Source: Thozetella sp. PMI_491 | Lineage: Eukaryota; Ascomycota; Sordariomycetes; Chaetosphaeriales; Chaetosphaeriaceae | Assembly (NCBI GenBank): GCA_021432635.1 | Contig: MU270017.1 | Coordinates: 1,180,566 to 1,244,565, forward strand | Length of the DNA stretch: 64,000 nt | Direction: 5' to 3' | Part shown: positions 20,164 through 32,866 of the stretch, in pieces | How positions within the stretch are numbered: position 1 is the first letter of the stretch | Layout: every line of letters begins with the position of its first letter | Program-made: the position numbers and the translations under genes | Notes under the pieces: generated by a model | The model's database searches: none | Told to the model about the DNA's origin: nothing | What the model saw: only the letters and a program-made list of their open reading frames with translations

Positions 20164-23100
20164 TCAGTCTTCCCAGCCCTTATCCACCGTGCGACTCACC
20201 ATCGCTAACGTCTCCCCCCCGCCAAGCATCTCCTCGAAGTAGCTCATTCTTTGGTCCAACTCCAACTTTAGGAAAGCAACGAGACCGTAGGCTCGCCCGG
20301 TACCTACGGCTGGCACGCCTGGAGGTGCTCTCATCATCCCAAGGATGGCCTGGGCGGCATATACATTCATTCCTGCCCGCCGCAAGAACAGTTCGCTGCG
20401 TGTCTCGGTGGCTACGGCGTGGTGGGAAACCTCGGCGTTCTCCGCCGCGTACCGGCAGATCAAGGCAGCTACCCACTTTGCTAAAGTCACCTCTCCGCCG
20501 CTAACATAGTATACTGAAGTGATGCTCTGGAGTGCCTCTGCAAAACCTTGGAAGTCGGCGAGAGCGGCGATGTCAGCCGAAGCCATCTGGTGCCCCGACT
20601 CATTGTGTGCGTTCCCTTCTGACACGATGATGAGCAGGCGTTTGTACCTGAAGCTGATCCTTTCAATCCGGTCGTATAGAAACGGTCTCGAATTTGCGCC
20701 CGGGAGCGGCTTTTGTCGAACCCGAAGCATCGTAGTAATGACAATCCCAGTCGCTGGGGAGATGATGATGTCCGCCTCGTGCGCCAACGGAGACAAGAGA
20801 ACCGACGACACCACAGAGCCTGCGTGCCAAGTGCTCGAATTGTGAGCATTGTAATCCCGCTCGATAGTCCCAATCTCCGGCAACTCCTGTTGAATGTGGC
20901 GTAGAAGATTCCCGGGAAGTTGAGAAACAACGATCCGTAGAGGTTTGTCGGGGACCAGGTACTCAGGTACTTGGGCAGCTGGTGCAGGACTTCTTGGCGG
21001 AAGCACAACAGCGATGCCCAGATCGCGGCGTAAGTCAGCCGCGGCCGGATACCGAATGCTCTTGGCCCTCTCAGGAATATATTGTGTCGATGTACCACAG
21101 AAGGAACTGTGAGAAAGCTTGAGCTTATCCGCGGCTCTAAGCTCCATGTAATTCCCCAGTAACGAGGTCGACGCTTTCGCGTGATCGGCAGCCAGAATGT
21201 TGCCCTTCGTATCACCGAGGTTAGATCTCCAATTTTGAGGTGTGCTTGAAATTCCTCCTTGTTTCTTCCAAACTGGTTCAAGCTCTAGCTTTCGTCTCCT
21301 GAGAATGGCGAGCAGATCGTCTTGGGAAGATCGATCGTTGGAAGCATGATCCTTCGACCGATATTCGGATTCGTCCTCGTCAGGCTCAATTTGTCTTTTT
21401 CTCTTCTGGGAAATACTGGCCTGGTCACCAAGTACAGCTGATTGTCCTAAGACCATTGTTGCTTCTTCGGTTCTTTGTCGCATGGTTGACGAGCCCTGTG
21501 CAACCCGTGAGCCGGCGAGTATAGCTTCGTCATCCGACTGCTGGTTACGGTCAGTCATCGCTGCCAAGTTAGAAATAGAAAGAAGTTCTTCCTCCTCGTC
21601 ATCGTCGTCATCGTCATCTTCAATGCGGAGAATCGCTAAACCTTCTCGTTTCCACACAAGATCTGCGCTCCCGATAACCTCCCGTGGAACTTCTAGCAGT
21701 TTCTCTAAATCAGAAGGGTTGACCTCGATTAGTTCTGGGCGATTCACTACTCTATCCCACACCTTTACCGGCAGCGGTGTCCACACCATCTTCATCTCCT
21801 CCGCCCGATTCATTTTGGGCCACCTGGGACCTTCCCAGATTGTGTCTATATTTTTTCGAATCCATTCGAATACCTTCTTGGGATCAGTGGCGTTCTTCTG
21901 CCATTCAGGCTCGGGAAGCTTAAAGTCCATGACCGGGACAGGAATTCGGGAGGTCGTATCAATGGGGCGAAGCTTCTCCTGTTCGAGCGTGCGCATGATA
22001 GTTGAGGCTTCCTGGCTAAAGGCTGTCATCAGTTCCTCGTATTCTGGTTGAGTCGTCGCTAGGCTGTCGCCTATTCCTGGAAACTTTATGCCTTTCGCAA
22101 GATCTATAATGTCGTCGATTCCACTAGGCATCTCTGTGTCGCTTCTCCTATCTTGCATCAACGGGGCTTCAATGAAGAGGTGGTCAACACATCGAAGAGG
22201 CGTGCCGAGCTCTTCTGATTCAAGGTTTCCCAGGCTGCCGTTCCTGATGAGGTCGCTGACATCAATGTCGTTGTGGCGGTTAGGGGACTTTTCAGCTGCG
22301 GTGTCCGACGTGAGAAAATCTGGCTCGCCATCAAGTTCGAAAACTCTTTGTTCAGCTGCCCTCAAGTCAGAGCTCAACTTCGAGCTTGGATCCGAGGGAA
22401 TAGGAAGTTCGCAAGCGGCTGCATCTGGGATGAATTCCTCTAAAGGTGAAAGTGGCGGGCTTAAGACGGGGGTGAGCCGTAGTCTGGCCGGGTCCTATGG
22501 TGTCGCCTCAGTGTCTGCTAGCAAAGCGAACTGAGCACTCGATCTTACCCCCTTATAACCTATTAGGTGATCCAGAATACCTTGCTGATCCTCTTCTGTC
22601 CAGTTTATGGAAAGACTCTTTGCAGCCATTTCTACGGCATCTTTGCCCATTTCCATCTTCTCTTTCTCTATCATGAGCGTCGTAGTGATGTGTGCATGTT
22701 GTGCCCTTGATGGGAACTCAAGACCCTCGGATTTCTCTCTATCGGTTGGCTCCAGAGGCAGTCGATGATTTGGAAGTAGTGGCCTTCCAAAAACCTCGAT
22801 GTCCTTATGCAATTGTCGCATATCGGCATCATTATCCGTGAAAAGTATCGGCAGTTCCAGCTTTAAAAGCCTTGAACGCCGGACATCGCAGCAAAGCCCT
22901 GCTCGAGCTTCTTTGAGCTGCTTCTCTTCCAGAGGTTTGCAGACATCTTGGAGATACTGCAGGGGTGCTTGGCCAATCTCCAAGCGCTCTACGTGAACGA
23001 GCGGGCGGAGAATACAAGGAGTCAGATGAGAGTCGTCCAGCATGCATCGGCCGTCTTGCTGCGCGTAACCTGCCGCTGAGGCTGTAATTATTGAGATAGG

Positions 23101-23247
23101 GTCGATAGATCGAATATCAAGCGTCAGGCCATAAATTTGGCCATATTCAAAGGCACCTAGGTCGTCAACTCCAGGAGACGACGATGGAGTGAGATCGAGA
23201 CTGCTGGCCTGAGCAGCTGTGGCAGTGCCGTCGCAATTCACTTCCAT
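20164..23247 (-). CDS. Candidate XPF-like meiotic protein (Zip2/SHOC1 type)
   Basis: Exons 22549-23247 and 20164-22494 encode 1009 residues; the 54 bp intron (GTAAGA...CATAG) gives YKGDPARLRLTPVLSPPLSP. The centre has an acidic Asp/Glu block. Residues ~740-930 alternate beta/alpha segments (LRIVVSQLP, ADIIISPATGIVIT, LYDRIERISFRYKRLLIIVSEG) in the order of an XPF/ERCC1 nuclease fold but without the catalytic GDxnERKx3D motif; a C-terminal SELFLRRAGMNVYAAQAIL looks like a tandem helix-hairpin-helix. Dead XPF fold plus HhH is the known architecture of Zip2/SHOC1, the crossover-promoting ZMM factor. Family assignment is inference; the gene model is firmer. Confidence 0.75.
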
Positions 23248-24188
23248 CTTGAAGGGATCTTGGCAGTCCTGCGGCCCCGTTGAACTTTGAGTTATCTAGG
23301 GCAGCCAGCTAAAACGATTGTGCTGGAAACGCGGATAATGCTGAGAGACACCAATACTCTCGCGTACGGTTGATGAAAGCCTAGGCATTTCTTGCTAAAG
23401 TGTGAAATTGTGAGACGTCAGCTGGAGGCAGCATTTCCGGTTTTCTCTCTTTTACTAATAAGGTACTTAGATACATACGTGCTGTAGTTAACCGTAGAAA
23501 ATCTATTACGAGATGGAAAGAGCGACCTATTGGCACCAATACTCGGGGTTTAACTAATGCTGATTCTCACCCAGAATTGTGTAACGCTTTGCACACAAGG
23601 CAGCGGCTGCCGCATTTGTCCTGACATCTTCAAATACCTTTCAAGTTAGTTAACTGCTTCGTTACTATATTCCAATTATCGTTACCCGAATAGGCAAATG
23701 ATATTTGTAGCACCAGAGACAGATTATTGGGATTTGACTGCAAGAAGTAGATGAAGTGGGGGTCACCAAGGCAAAGTCGAATCGTATCGGATTAAGGCCA
23801 AATACATTTACTGGACAGGCCTAGGAAAGCTTCACAAGACCTTGGTACGTGACTTTTTTGCACCGTAGTGACCCTTGGCATCCTTTGAGGTAGATCGGGA
23901 ATTAGCTTGGAGACTGGGTCTATGTTTGACCCGTGCCTCCCCTTAAACTGCCAATCGGAGATGGGGATTCTTGCCTTAACTTTATCCTTGCTAAGTTTGA
24001 AAGCTCCACAGGAGATTCATGTGGTATTCAGTCTGGGTGAATTTCGATAGTGGCTTGGAAGGTATCTCCTTAAACCTAGTGACAGATTTATAGACCCTCA
24101 CCCCAGTCCATGATCCACTAGTGAGTCCTCTTGATTCCAAACAAGCCGGAAATTCTCGCAAGGTCTTCCTACGTAGAACGCCCTCGCA
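23248..24188. other. AT-richer intergenic region, nothing seen
   Basis: Divergent spacer of 940 bp upstream of two genes. Base composition is clearly more AT-rich than its neighbours around 23440-23870. No gene, repeat or recognisable transposon part was found. Confidence 0.45.
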
Positions 24189-24889
24189 ATGAGACTTACT
24201 ATCCCTTTTTACGCAGTTGTCGTCGGGGTTTCTCCTGTGTTGGCCGCGCCACTCGACCAGTTGAAAGACTTTGGCCCTCTTCACCCGGGTGATGCAGACG
24301 TTGTTTTTAACACAACCAGGGGCGCGACTGTCGGTCTAACCCATTACGCGGAGAGCTTAACCGAGACCAACATATCTACCACCTCCAATGCCAGGCATCG
24401 ACGCTGGTGGATTGCCACAACTAAGTTAGATTTCCCCGTGAATGAGGCTGACATGGAAGATGCTATGGTCTGCCTGGAGGAAAAGTTTTGCTCTCAGCCA
24501 AGATGGGGTTTGCAAGGATACCATGCCGCGTCGTGCACAATGTAAGTATCGATGTTCCTTCCCCCATTCCTTACACAGGGTACAAGGCTAACTCTACTCT
24601 CTTTAGAAACGATATGATGGCTTATGTATGCAACTGGGCGCGTTTCTCGAGGAATACCTGCGAGCTGAACGAGATGCGACGGATCTGGGGTGAAATGAAA
24701 GCCGATGAGGATAATCCGACCCAGCACGGGCTGGGCTGGTGGTACGAACCCGACTGGCAAAAGCAGTATGGATGGGATATCAATGGGGCCAAGGTTTGCC
24801 AGGACATGTGGGTGTGGAATCACATTGGACCCATTTGGCAATTCCGGGAGATATGCGACGGTGGGACCTGTCGCAGGCACATAGGATGA
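24189..24889 (+). CDS. Small secreted Cys- and Trp-rich protein (effector-like)
   Basis: Exons 24189-24541 and 24607-24889 encode 211 residues. A signal peptide ends near residue 20 (VLAAP). The mature part has conserved-looking Cys and Trp: DMEDAMVCLEEKFC, GYHAASCT, MMAYVCNW, NTCELNE, GWWYEPDWQKQYGWD, VCQDMW. The pattern matches a family of ascomycete small secreted proteins without assigned function, often counted among effector candidates. The intron GTAAGT...CTTTAG joins SCT-INDMMAY. It ends 101 bp from the end of the convergent mannanase gene. Confidence 0.85.
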
Positions 24890-24990
24890 GCTCACCTAGT
24901 GTCTATTATCTGCTTCCCCATCGCCTGGCTTCTTTGGCCTCCAGGAAGGCGGCCAAGCAGACATGAATCACCAATCATTCTTCGGCCGGC

Positions 24991-26231
24991 CTAGGCTGCC
25001 GTCGCCTTGATAGCTTTCACATGATCTGTGATGAGACACGTTGCGTCGCTCGATCCATAATAGATGGTATTTCCATCGTCCGAAGTCCTTCCACTGCTGA
25101 GTGTGTCTCCCCATTGCCAGAACAGATCACCCGACATCCCGTCCGCCGCAAGCGCCACCGATGCCTGCTGCCAAGGCTTCTCGATGCTGCAGTGGTTGGA
25201 TGAGGTCCCATCTAGATATCTCTTAGCCAGTGACACACCAAAAAAGCCGAGGAAACCGGCTAGAAGGTTGCTTACACTCTTCAAAAAGGCACGGCTTGTT
25301 TGCCTTCTTGCAGGCGGCAGCATGGTCCTTCAGCCAATCGCCGCCGGAGTTGTTCGGCACACTCCCTTGAAAGGCCGCGAGGTTAGCGCTCTTTCTGAAA
25401 TGACTGGCACTGGTATGACCTACAGCTTCCCGGGTAGAAGTGAAACACTCCGAAGTCAAGATCCTTGACCCCTAGGTTCTTGACGAAATCCACCCCCTCG
25501 GATGTACCATATGGATAGGAAGTGGCTCCCGGGAGACCGAAGCCTTCGTCACCTAGGGTGATCATATGGGCAGGGTCCAGGCTACGGATGTACGCCGACG
25601 TCTCAGTGGCCCACTTGAAGATGACATCGGTACTGCAGCCCTTGCAGCGGGGTTCGTTGGCCAGCTCCCAGGCAAAGACGGCCGGCGAGCTAGTATAGCG
25701 GCCTACTACGGCGGCGACGTATTTGCGATACTGCGCCTGGGCCTTCGCGTTGGTGTACCACGTCTCCTTGCTGCCACCGAACGCGGTAACGTACGCCGGC
25801 ATGCCGCCGTAGTCGCTCCAGTTGTTGACGAAGTTGATGATGAGCTTGACGCCACGCTTTTCAGCCGACTGGACGACGTAGTCGAGGCGCTGGAGGCCGT
25901 CGGCGCCCGTGTTGATCTGCGAGCCCGAGGCCGAGAGACGCTGGTACCAGACGGTGCCGCCCCCAGGCTGGGCCGTCACATCATTGAAACCCCACACGCG
26001 CAGAATCTTGAGCCCAGACTGGGAGATATGGTCGAGGACCGAGTCGACGTCCTTGTTGTTGGTGAGGAAGCCGATCCAGTACGAGTTACTACCGGCGTAG
26101 TATCCAGCTTGTCCGTCAATGACGAAGCGGGTGCCGTTGGCAGAGGCAAAATTGTCGTTAGCTCTCACGGTCCCGGGAAGGGCCTGGGCCGTAGTGAGCA
26201 GGCCGAGAGCAGCGACAATGATGGACCGCAT
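24991..26231 (-). CDS. Secreted endo-1,4-beta-mannanase, GH5 subfamily 7
   Basis: Hydrolyses internal beta-1,4 bonds of mannan and glucomannan outside the cell. Exons 25424-26231, 25276-25365 and 24991-25211 encode 372 residues, typical for a catalytic domain without carbohydrate-binding module. The signal peptide is [19 protein letters not shown]5_7 landmarks: [12 protein letters not shown], the acid/base Glu in [21 protein letters not shown] at the first splice join, the nucleophile Glu in CLFEEYG at the second, and GDLFWQWGD near the end. The branch point GCTAAC and the perfect family match at each junction support the three-exon model. Confidence 0.95.
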
Positions 26232-27278
26232 GGTGGGCAGACGAGGGGTTTCCAGACAAGAGAGGGGGTGGCAGCGGATTCAGAGGAGGAACGCTCACCG
26301 GGCTGCCATGGATGGGCTGCTTGGGGCCATCTCCTGAATATCTACTCCTGGATGGTGTGCCGGGCCGAGTCACTGGCTTAAAGGTATTGGTGCAGCTAGA
26401 TTAGCCGTGGCCGTGGAGGGCGGAGGCGGCATCTCCGCCCCTGTGAAGGGAAAATTGTCAATACGGGAGGGCCAAGTCTCCGAGAATACCACTATGCGCT
26501 CGATGGCAGCCCAGTGCCAGAACTCATCCCTTGGCTGCAATCTACGCGCCTACCTTTCCTCCGGGCAGGGGCGGTTTGCGGCGGTCGGGAGCCTGCGGAA
26601 GCGGCCGGAGCGCGCAGTGACTGCTCCTCCCATTGGTTGATCGCCTTTTTAAGCATTAATTTCTTTTGTATTTTTTACACCTATAGAAACCGACGCGTGA
26701 ATGGTGGGGTGAGTGCCTACTTAAACCTCTAGAGCTCGAGTGCGGGGGATGAATGCGGCGCTCATCGCCACCAGGTGCGGTGTGGAGCACGGCGCGACCT
26801 CCGGAATTTGGCCACGAAAGGGGGTTTAAGACGGAGCCGATCGGGCGCGTTGCATGAAACACGGCCGGGGGTAGACCTTGCCCCCGGAGAAGGCATGTAT
26901 GGCGCTTTCACGTGCCGCTCAAGCCATCTCGTTTCGTTCAGGCACTGTACAACACCTTTTTCAACCCGCCTGGAGGTGCTATGCGGTGACTGGACAGGTG
27001 CCTCCGCGTGACCCCGCGAGGGCAGGCCTAGGCCCTGTTTGGTCGGCATGACGGCTGGAACTAAGCCAGTTTTAGGGGGTAGCTCTGGTGGGTCCTGCGA
27101 AGTGCAGGGGGAAGGCGAATTTCCTGGTTTCGCCTACCTCATATGCTGTGACCCTTCGTTCTCCTCTTCCTCCAACCCCTCGTCCGCGAGCTTGGCGTTG
27201 AGCTCTCCCGTCGACGTCTGCCGACCGTCCCTTGGCAGCATTTTTAAACCTCATATTTCTTAGCACCGGGACCCGAAT
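26232..27278. other. Divergent intergenic region, mannanase and YVC1 promoters
   Basis: 1.05 kb between two head-to-head genes. Apart from the candidate sugar-regulator sites listed next and an AT-rich patch at about 26643-26690, nothing distinctive was seen. Confidence 0.5.
26401..26438 (-). promoter_or_regulatory. Candidate XlnR and CreA sites upstream of mannanase
   Basis: On the mannanase strand the sequence shows GGCTAA (complement of 26401-26406), the core bound by XlnR-type activators, and two CreA-type SYGGRG sites in opposite orientation (GCGGAG at 26420-26425 and the complement of 26433-26438), about 170-210 bp upstream of the ATG. The motifs are only 6 bp long, so this is a suggestive cluster rather than proof. 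Confidence 0.3.
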
Positions 27279-29836
27279 ATGCCTCTTCGCGTGAAGTCGC
27301 GCCGGCCGCCGGAGGACGACGCGCGTGCGCCGAGTCCTGTCAGCACGCGTATTCCGCTGGAGCTCCCGACCATTGGCACCGAAGATAGCTTCCGAGAGGT
27401 TGTCAAGAAGATTTCTGTGTAAGCTTGGGACTGCATTTGATGGATTTCTAATCTGTGCAGAGCTAATTGATGGCCAGGTTCATCTCGAGCTCAATCACGC
27501 TCCCAAACACGTTCGAGCAGCTCCGCACCACCTCAGCCGGCGAGTCCCTCCGACATCTCGTCGAACATCTGGGCGACGAGTGCACCAATCCGGCAATTGT
27601 CAATGCTTTGCTGTAGGTTCACCACCCAATGCAGCTCTCGGCCATCCATTACCCCCTCGGTCACGCTGTGCCCCGGCCGTCGCGTTGAATTGGCCACAGT
27701 TCCGTGATGTAGCCCCACATCGTGATCCCTAGGAGGATGCCTCCTGTAGCTGTGCTCCTTGCCCGAGACATCCAATGCTATGGCTTGTACTGGAAGAACC
27801 GCTGACTTGGAGGAATAGGGCGCTTAAATGGCATTACGGCGCTGCCCCAGAGGACAGGGGCCTGAATGAGGCCAGAGCCTTTGCATGCGAAATCGTAGCA
27901 TGGCGGTTCTTGACCCACCTCTCGGAGCGTGAGGCCGTTGACTACTGCCTTTACGAAATCCCAGAGCCAGAGGCGTCGAACGGAAGCCGCTACCGTGACG
28001 AAGAGCAGGGAGGCTCGCAGAGCCTCGATGAGAACAGCCCCCTGCTGGCCCAAGCATGGAACGACTCGGCCGAGCTCGCTCGCAAGACTGTAGGACACAC
28101 GGGCAGCAGCCGGCGGTATCAGTTGCTCCAGTCCCTCTCGAGGCTTACTATGAGCATGACTGGGGACCAGGATGATGAGGAAGACACCGAAGAGGACCCC
28201 ACGGCTCCGTTCATCAACCTCAATGCACTCGAGATCGCCGCCATCGCCAATGCTAAGCGGTTCCTCAGCCAGAATATCGTCCAGAAGATCATCACCGGCA
28301 TCTGGAACGGCGACATTATATTCTGGGAGAACCTCTCGGTAACCTCGACCAAAAAACCGCGCTTTTACAACCCCAAGACCGCCGACCCCTACTCGCGCCT
28401 TCGGGTGCCTCGATATCTCAAGTCCTTCGAGGTTCTGTTCTTCGCCACCTTCTTGTGCCTCTACTACGCCGTCCTGGTAGAGCGAAATCCTTACAAGATC
28501 TCCATCACTGAGATTTTCCTCTACATCTGGTTTGGGGCTTTCTTCTACGACGAACTCAGCGAGTGGATTGACGCAGGCTCCATATTCTATGCCGCGGATG
28601 TCTGGGTGCGTAATGGCATCTTATTTCTGTTTTCGGAGGCGTAGCTGACCTGTGCTCTAGAACGTATTCGATATTGCCATGATCCTGATTGGCATCATCT
28701 TCGCAACCTTCAGTGAGTCACACGTACTGCTTTGCCGCAATACACATCTAATACCTACGCAGGAATCGTTGGACTATCGAATCACGACTCCAAGATGATC
28801 GATCTAGCTTTTGACGTTTTGGCGCTGGAAGCATTGTTCATGGTGCCTCGTGTCTGCTCGATACTTAGCTTGAGCCCTTACTGGGGTGTAAGTGCGCTGC
28901 GTTACTCGCCTCGGAATCCGCGCTGACCGAGACATCCAGACACTCATTCCCTGCCTGAAGGAGATGGGCAAGGACTTTATCAAGTTCATGGTGCTTGTGG
29001 TCATTCTCTACCTCGGCTTCCTCACCACCTTTTCCCTGGTCGGCAGAGATTCCTTCACGCTCCGGAACATGGCCTGGATATTGACCAAGATCTTTTATGG
29101 TTCGAGCTATGTCGGCTTTGACATCATGCACGACATTGACCCCATCTTCGGACCGCCTCTCATGATCATCTTCGTCACCTTGTCTTCCATCCTCCTCATG
29201 GGATCGCTTACCGGTATGCTGTCCAACAGCTTCAGCCGCGTTATCACCCACGCCCGCGAGGAATACCTCTACGTGTACAGCGTGTACGTGTTGGAGGCGT
29301 CGACTAGTAACCGCCTCACGCACTTTTACCCGCCATTTAACCTCTTGGCTCTGATCATCTTCCGTCCACTCCGGCTGTTCCTGCCCTCGGACAACAAGTT
29401 CCGCGCCGCCCGCATCGTTCTGCTAAAGGCCACCCATTTCCCCATCGTCGCCGTGATCCAGTTGTACGAGCTCGTGCGCGGGAAGCTACACAATGACGAG
29501 TTTGCTGGGTTCAAAGGCCCCCGCCACAACACCATAGCTGGCGGGAGTGTCCGGCGGCCGTCCCGCCCGGCGTTTGCAGCCCGGCCTTCCTCGGCCTACC
29601 AACCGGGTCCGGAGGCGCGCCCAAACAGTGCCGCGGAGGCCGCGGCGGCGAGAGACAGGAGAAGAGACGTTGCCGAAGCTGCGCTCGCCGCGGAGGAGGA
29701 TGATGCCGTGGCTGTGCCGAGCGATACCGATGTGCGTATTGCGGAGTTGAACACCAAGATCGACCGATTGACGGAGCTGGTGCTTGCGCTGCAAGCGCAG
29801 CACTCCAGCTCGATAGCGGACGTTGCGCTCTCTTGA
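27279..29836 (+). CDS. YVC1: YVC1/TRPY-type vacuolar cation channel
   Basis: Mechanosensitive, Ca2+-releasing TRP-like channel of the vacuole membrane. Six exons: 27279-27418, 27478-27612, 27819-28605, 28661-28712, 28763-28887 and 28940-29836, giving 711 residues. A cytosolic N-terminal region contains LKWHYGAAPEDRGLNEARA and TFLTHLSEREAVDYCLYEIPEP-like text; the membrane core includes SFEVLFFATFLCLYYAVLV, NVFDIAMILIGIIFATF, DFIKFMVLVVILYLGFL and the pore-loop and last helix ending MGSLTGMLSNSFSRV, with a hydrophilic tail predicted to form a short coiled coil. All introns are phase-consistent and hold GTAAGT/GTGAGT-like donors. Confidence 0.93.
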
Positions 29837-30348
29837 GAGCACGGGCTCTTTGCATACCAGTTGGCGCCTGTTTACATGTGAAATTTGAGTTCACGCCGTG
29901 ATTTGAACTTGGCAACCGCTGTGAAGGGCAAAGATCGGCCTGAAGGACCTGGCCATGTCTGTCTTTTAGTATTACACGGGAGAGCATCGAGCACTGCATT
30001 TACACGCTGGGTCGTGTCCTGGATATCTGTCTTTTTTCGTATCGTGACTGATAGCGGTGCTTATGCATCATTAATATACTAGCATGCTCTCCATATATGT
30101 TTAACATACCTACAATGATAGAGTGTTTTGCTTGTTTGCCATCAATGGGGTATGCTTTGATAAATAGTCATTTCTCATGATTTACCTCGCCTGTCTGTCT
30201 AACTAAACAGACTAGTATAATAACCCCCCAGGTTGAAATTAAGCCATCTCGAGTCGCCTCGAAGCCTAAGTGGCTGCGGAAGGCGTCTCGCCGCCAGTGT
30301 TCACGCACCCACCTTTACTTCAAGACCCCTTTGCGATTCTTTATCACT
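29837..30348. other. Convergent intergenic region, nothing seen
   Basis: Tail-to-tail spacer between YVC1 and the phospholipase C gene, AT-rich near 30060-30230; probably 3' UTRs. Confidence 0.5.
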
Positions 30349-32866
30349 CTAGCTGTGATACGTGACGCTGTAGACGTTGTATGGAACGGGGGTCGAGTCG
30401 AATGAAAGGCTTCCATCGGCAGCAATGTTCAAGTATGCACCGTTTTCCTTCTGAAGAGTGTACTGGCTAGAACCAATATAGGCAATGTTGTAAACTTCAG
30501 CGCCCGTCACCGAGTTCGAAAGGCTGCTATGCTGAGAGATGTACTGGCCAGTCAAAGCACTGGTGATGTTAAAAGTGGATCCCTCTGCGGTCAAGCCATG
30601 GACGACCCAGCGCTGGTTGATGGAGGAGTGGTCTGCGGTGGCTGGGGTTGCCTGGAACTGCTTCTGGCCGTCGTTCGGGTTGCTGAGGGCGTATCCGTTG
30701 GCCTCGAAAACGAGGTAGCGGCCCTCGGTCATGTAGCCTCGCACAGTCTTGAAGCCATCTTCGTACAACAGGGAATTTTCTTCGGTCTGGTTCCCGTAGG
30801 GGATGCCGGAGACATACTGGCTACCGGAGCAGGCTCCAGTCCATTTGGAGCTGCAGAAGCCAGCATATAAGCCAATGATCTGGTTCTGGCTGTTGGTGAT
30901 GGGCTTCTGTGGCTGGGGAAGCACCGGGATGCTATAGTCGGGCTGGTTTTAAGCTATGTTAGAAGGCTCTCTCGATCTATTCTGGAGACACATATACTAA
31001 CATGCTCAAAGTCGAAGGCATTAATAAGGTCGGACATGTGGTCTCGCCGATATTCATCCAGTTGTTCAGTAGTGACATTGTTGTATCCATGGGCAGTGAG
31101 GAAGACCTCTAAATGACTAGATTAGCCTCCTCCGAGGACCTTAAGTTAGATTGAAAGGCACCATACCAAGGAATTGGAGAATCGAGGAATGGTCTGCCCG
31201 CTCCGAGAAGACCTTGCCACCACGAGTAAACGGGGAAACAATGGTCAGCGGAACACGAGGGCCTAGTTGTTATGTTAGCACCAAATGACAAGGTGAGATT
31301 ATCTGCAATTGTACTGACCAGGGCCGGAGTAGGTGTATCCGAGCGTATTATACGGGTCCTGGAACCATTCCCCTGCGGTTCCGTTAGGAGAAATGATGGG
31401 AGGGACTGAGTCACCCCAGCCACCAGCCTCTAAAGAAAAGTGTCAGCCTGCGTTTTTACGTGACGATTCTCAATATACTAGGCAATCCTACTGACCGTCG
31501 TAGGTAATGAAGACCACAGTGTCATTGTAGCCAGTGCCGTTGATGACGGAGCCGACCACCTCGTTGATGAAATAGGCGCCATCCCGAGGGGTGTAGGGCG
31601 GGTGCTCCTGCATGGCACCAGGAGCAAAGATGTAGCTAACCATCGGCAGAGTGCCATTCGCGGCACGGGCCTGGAAGCCTTCCAAGCCACTGTCACCATC
31701 AAACACAAGGCCGCGCTGATACAGGCTGGAGTTCTCCGGGGCGTTTTGGAAATCCTGGAAATAGAAAAGCTGGTTGGTAGTGGCCCAGTTGTACGAGTTC
31801 TGAAAGCACTTCCAGTCTACGCCGGCCTCATCCATATACTGCGCATAAGCGGGCCACTTGTATGGCAGGCAGTCTAGATCGGTTCCCCAGCATCCTGAAT
31901 TTTCCTTATCTTAGCCTCAGTGGTCACTAGAGCAAGTAAAGACCGGTATCTTACCGTTAGACTGGTTGTCATCGAGTAGGACACCGCCAGATCCGGCGGG
32001 CTGGGGGCCTCCGGGCACGCCAATAGTGCCAGACTGGTGCGAGAGTAAGCATAGATACAGCAGTCTATGAACGGGATGTCCAGATTCTCCTGATTTCGTG
32101 AGAAAGAAGTAATTATTGGACAGTACCGACCTGGTAATAACATCTGTTCGGGTCCGTGTTGGAAGTAATACCGCACTATAGCGAATGTCAACCGCGTGTA
32201 GGATAAAGCTAGAAATATGTTATCACCTACGTGATAGGTGTCCGCAACAGTGAAGGCCTCGGCAAGGGCGAAGTGGAAAGGGATATCCTCGCGCATCATG
32301 TAGCCCCAGGACTGCGGGGTGTCAATCTGAGCCCACATATCAAAAGCGCCATTATTCATAGCCTGATGAGTAGGGATCCAGTTGTTGGCGCCGGCACAGA
32401 GACACTGGGTCTTGTTGCGGTTCTCCTCGCCGCCGAGGTAACTCAGCGGGTAAGGGAGAAGATACTCAGCCGCGGTGGTCAGGCTGCTAACATTCCTGGG
32501 CAGCGCGTCAGCACAATTCGCGCGAATACCAGATAAAAGAAGCGTCCACGGGAGGGTAGTTTGATAGCGGTCACTAGACGTACTGGTACCACACAGAGCG
32601 CCCGTTGGGGTGGATCAAGACGTTGGGGTCGGCAAAGCCACGAACACCGGACATAGTTCCGAAGTACTAGGCTAATTAGTATAGATCGTGGCGTATTATA
32701 CGCGGAGCTCCTGCCAAAAAGGATCTGATTGGCGACCCCAAAACAAGTTACTCACGTGGTTGAAAGAGCGGTTCTCCAACATCAACATGACGACATGTTT
32801 GATGTCCGTGAGCGACGCGGCAGTGGCCGCGCCGGCAAGCGCCAGGAGGATCACGGCCTTGGACAT
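30349..32866 (-). CDS. Secreted phosphatidylcholine-type phospholipase C (phosphoesterase family)
   Basis: PF04185 phosphoesterase that cleaves phospholipid head groups outside the cell. Ten exons: 32756-32866, 32584-32666, 32231-32495, 32131-32175, 31955-32033, 31496-31894, 31319-31429, 31167-31262, 31002-31108 and 30349-30942; 629 residues. Signal peptide MSKAVILLALAGAATA, then the metal-binding motif MLMLENRSFNHYFGTMSG split by intron 1. Later landmarks: WGYMMREDIPFHFALAEAFTV, SGTIGVPGGPQ, VFITYDEAGGWGDSVPP, GPRVPLTIVSPF and FDFEHPDYSIP. Two exons are only 45 and 79 bp, and every join restores family sequence. The C-terminal ~190 residues are the usual uncharacterised extension of fungal members. 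Confidence 0.92.

Noticed and set aside
25566-26381. 271-codon plus-strand open frame
   Set aside because: Antisense shadow of the GH5_7 mannanase exon 1, which has firm catalytic motifs.
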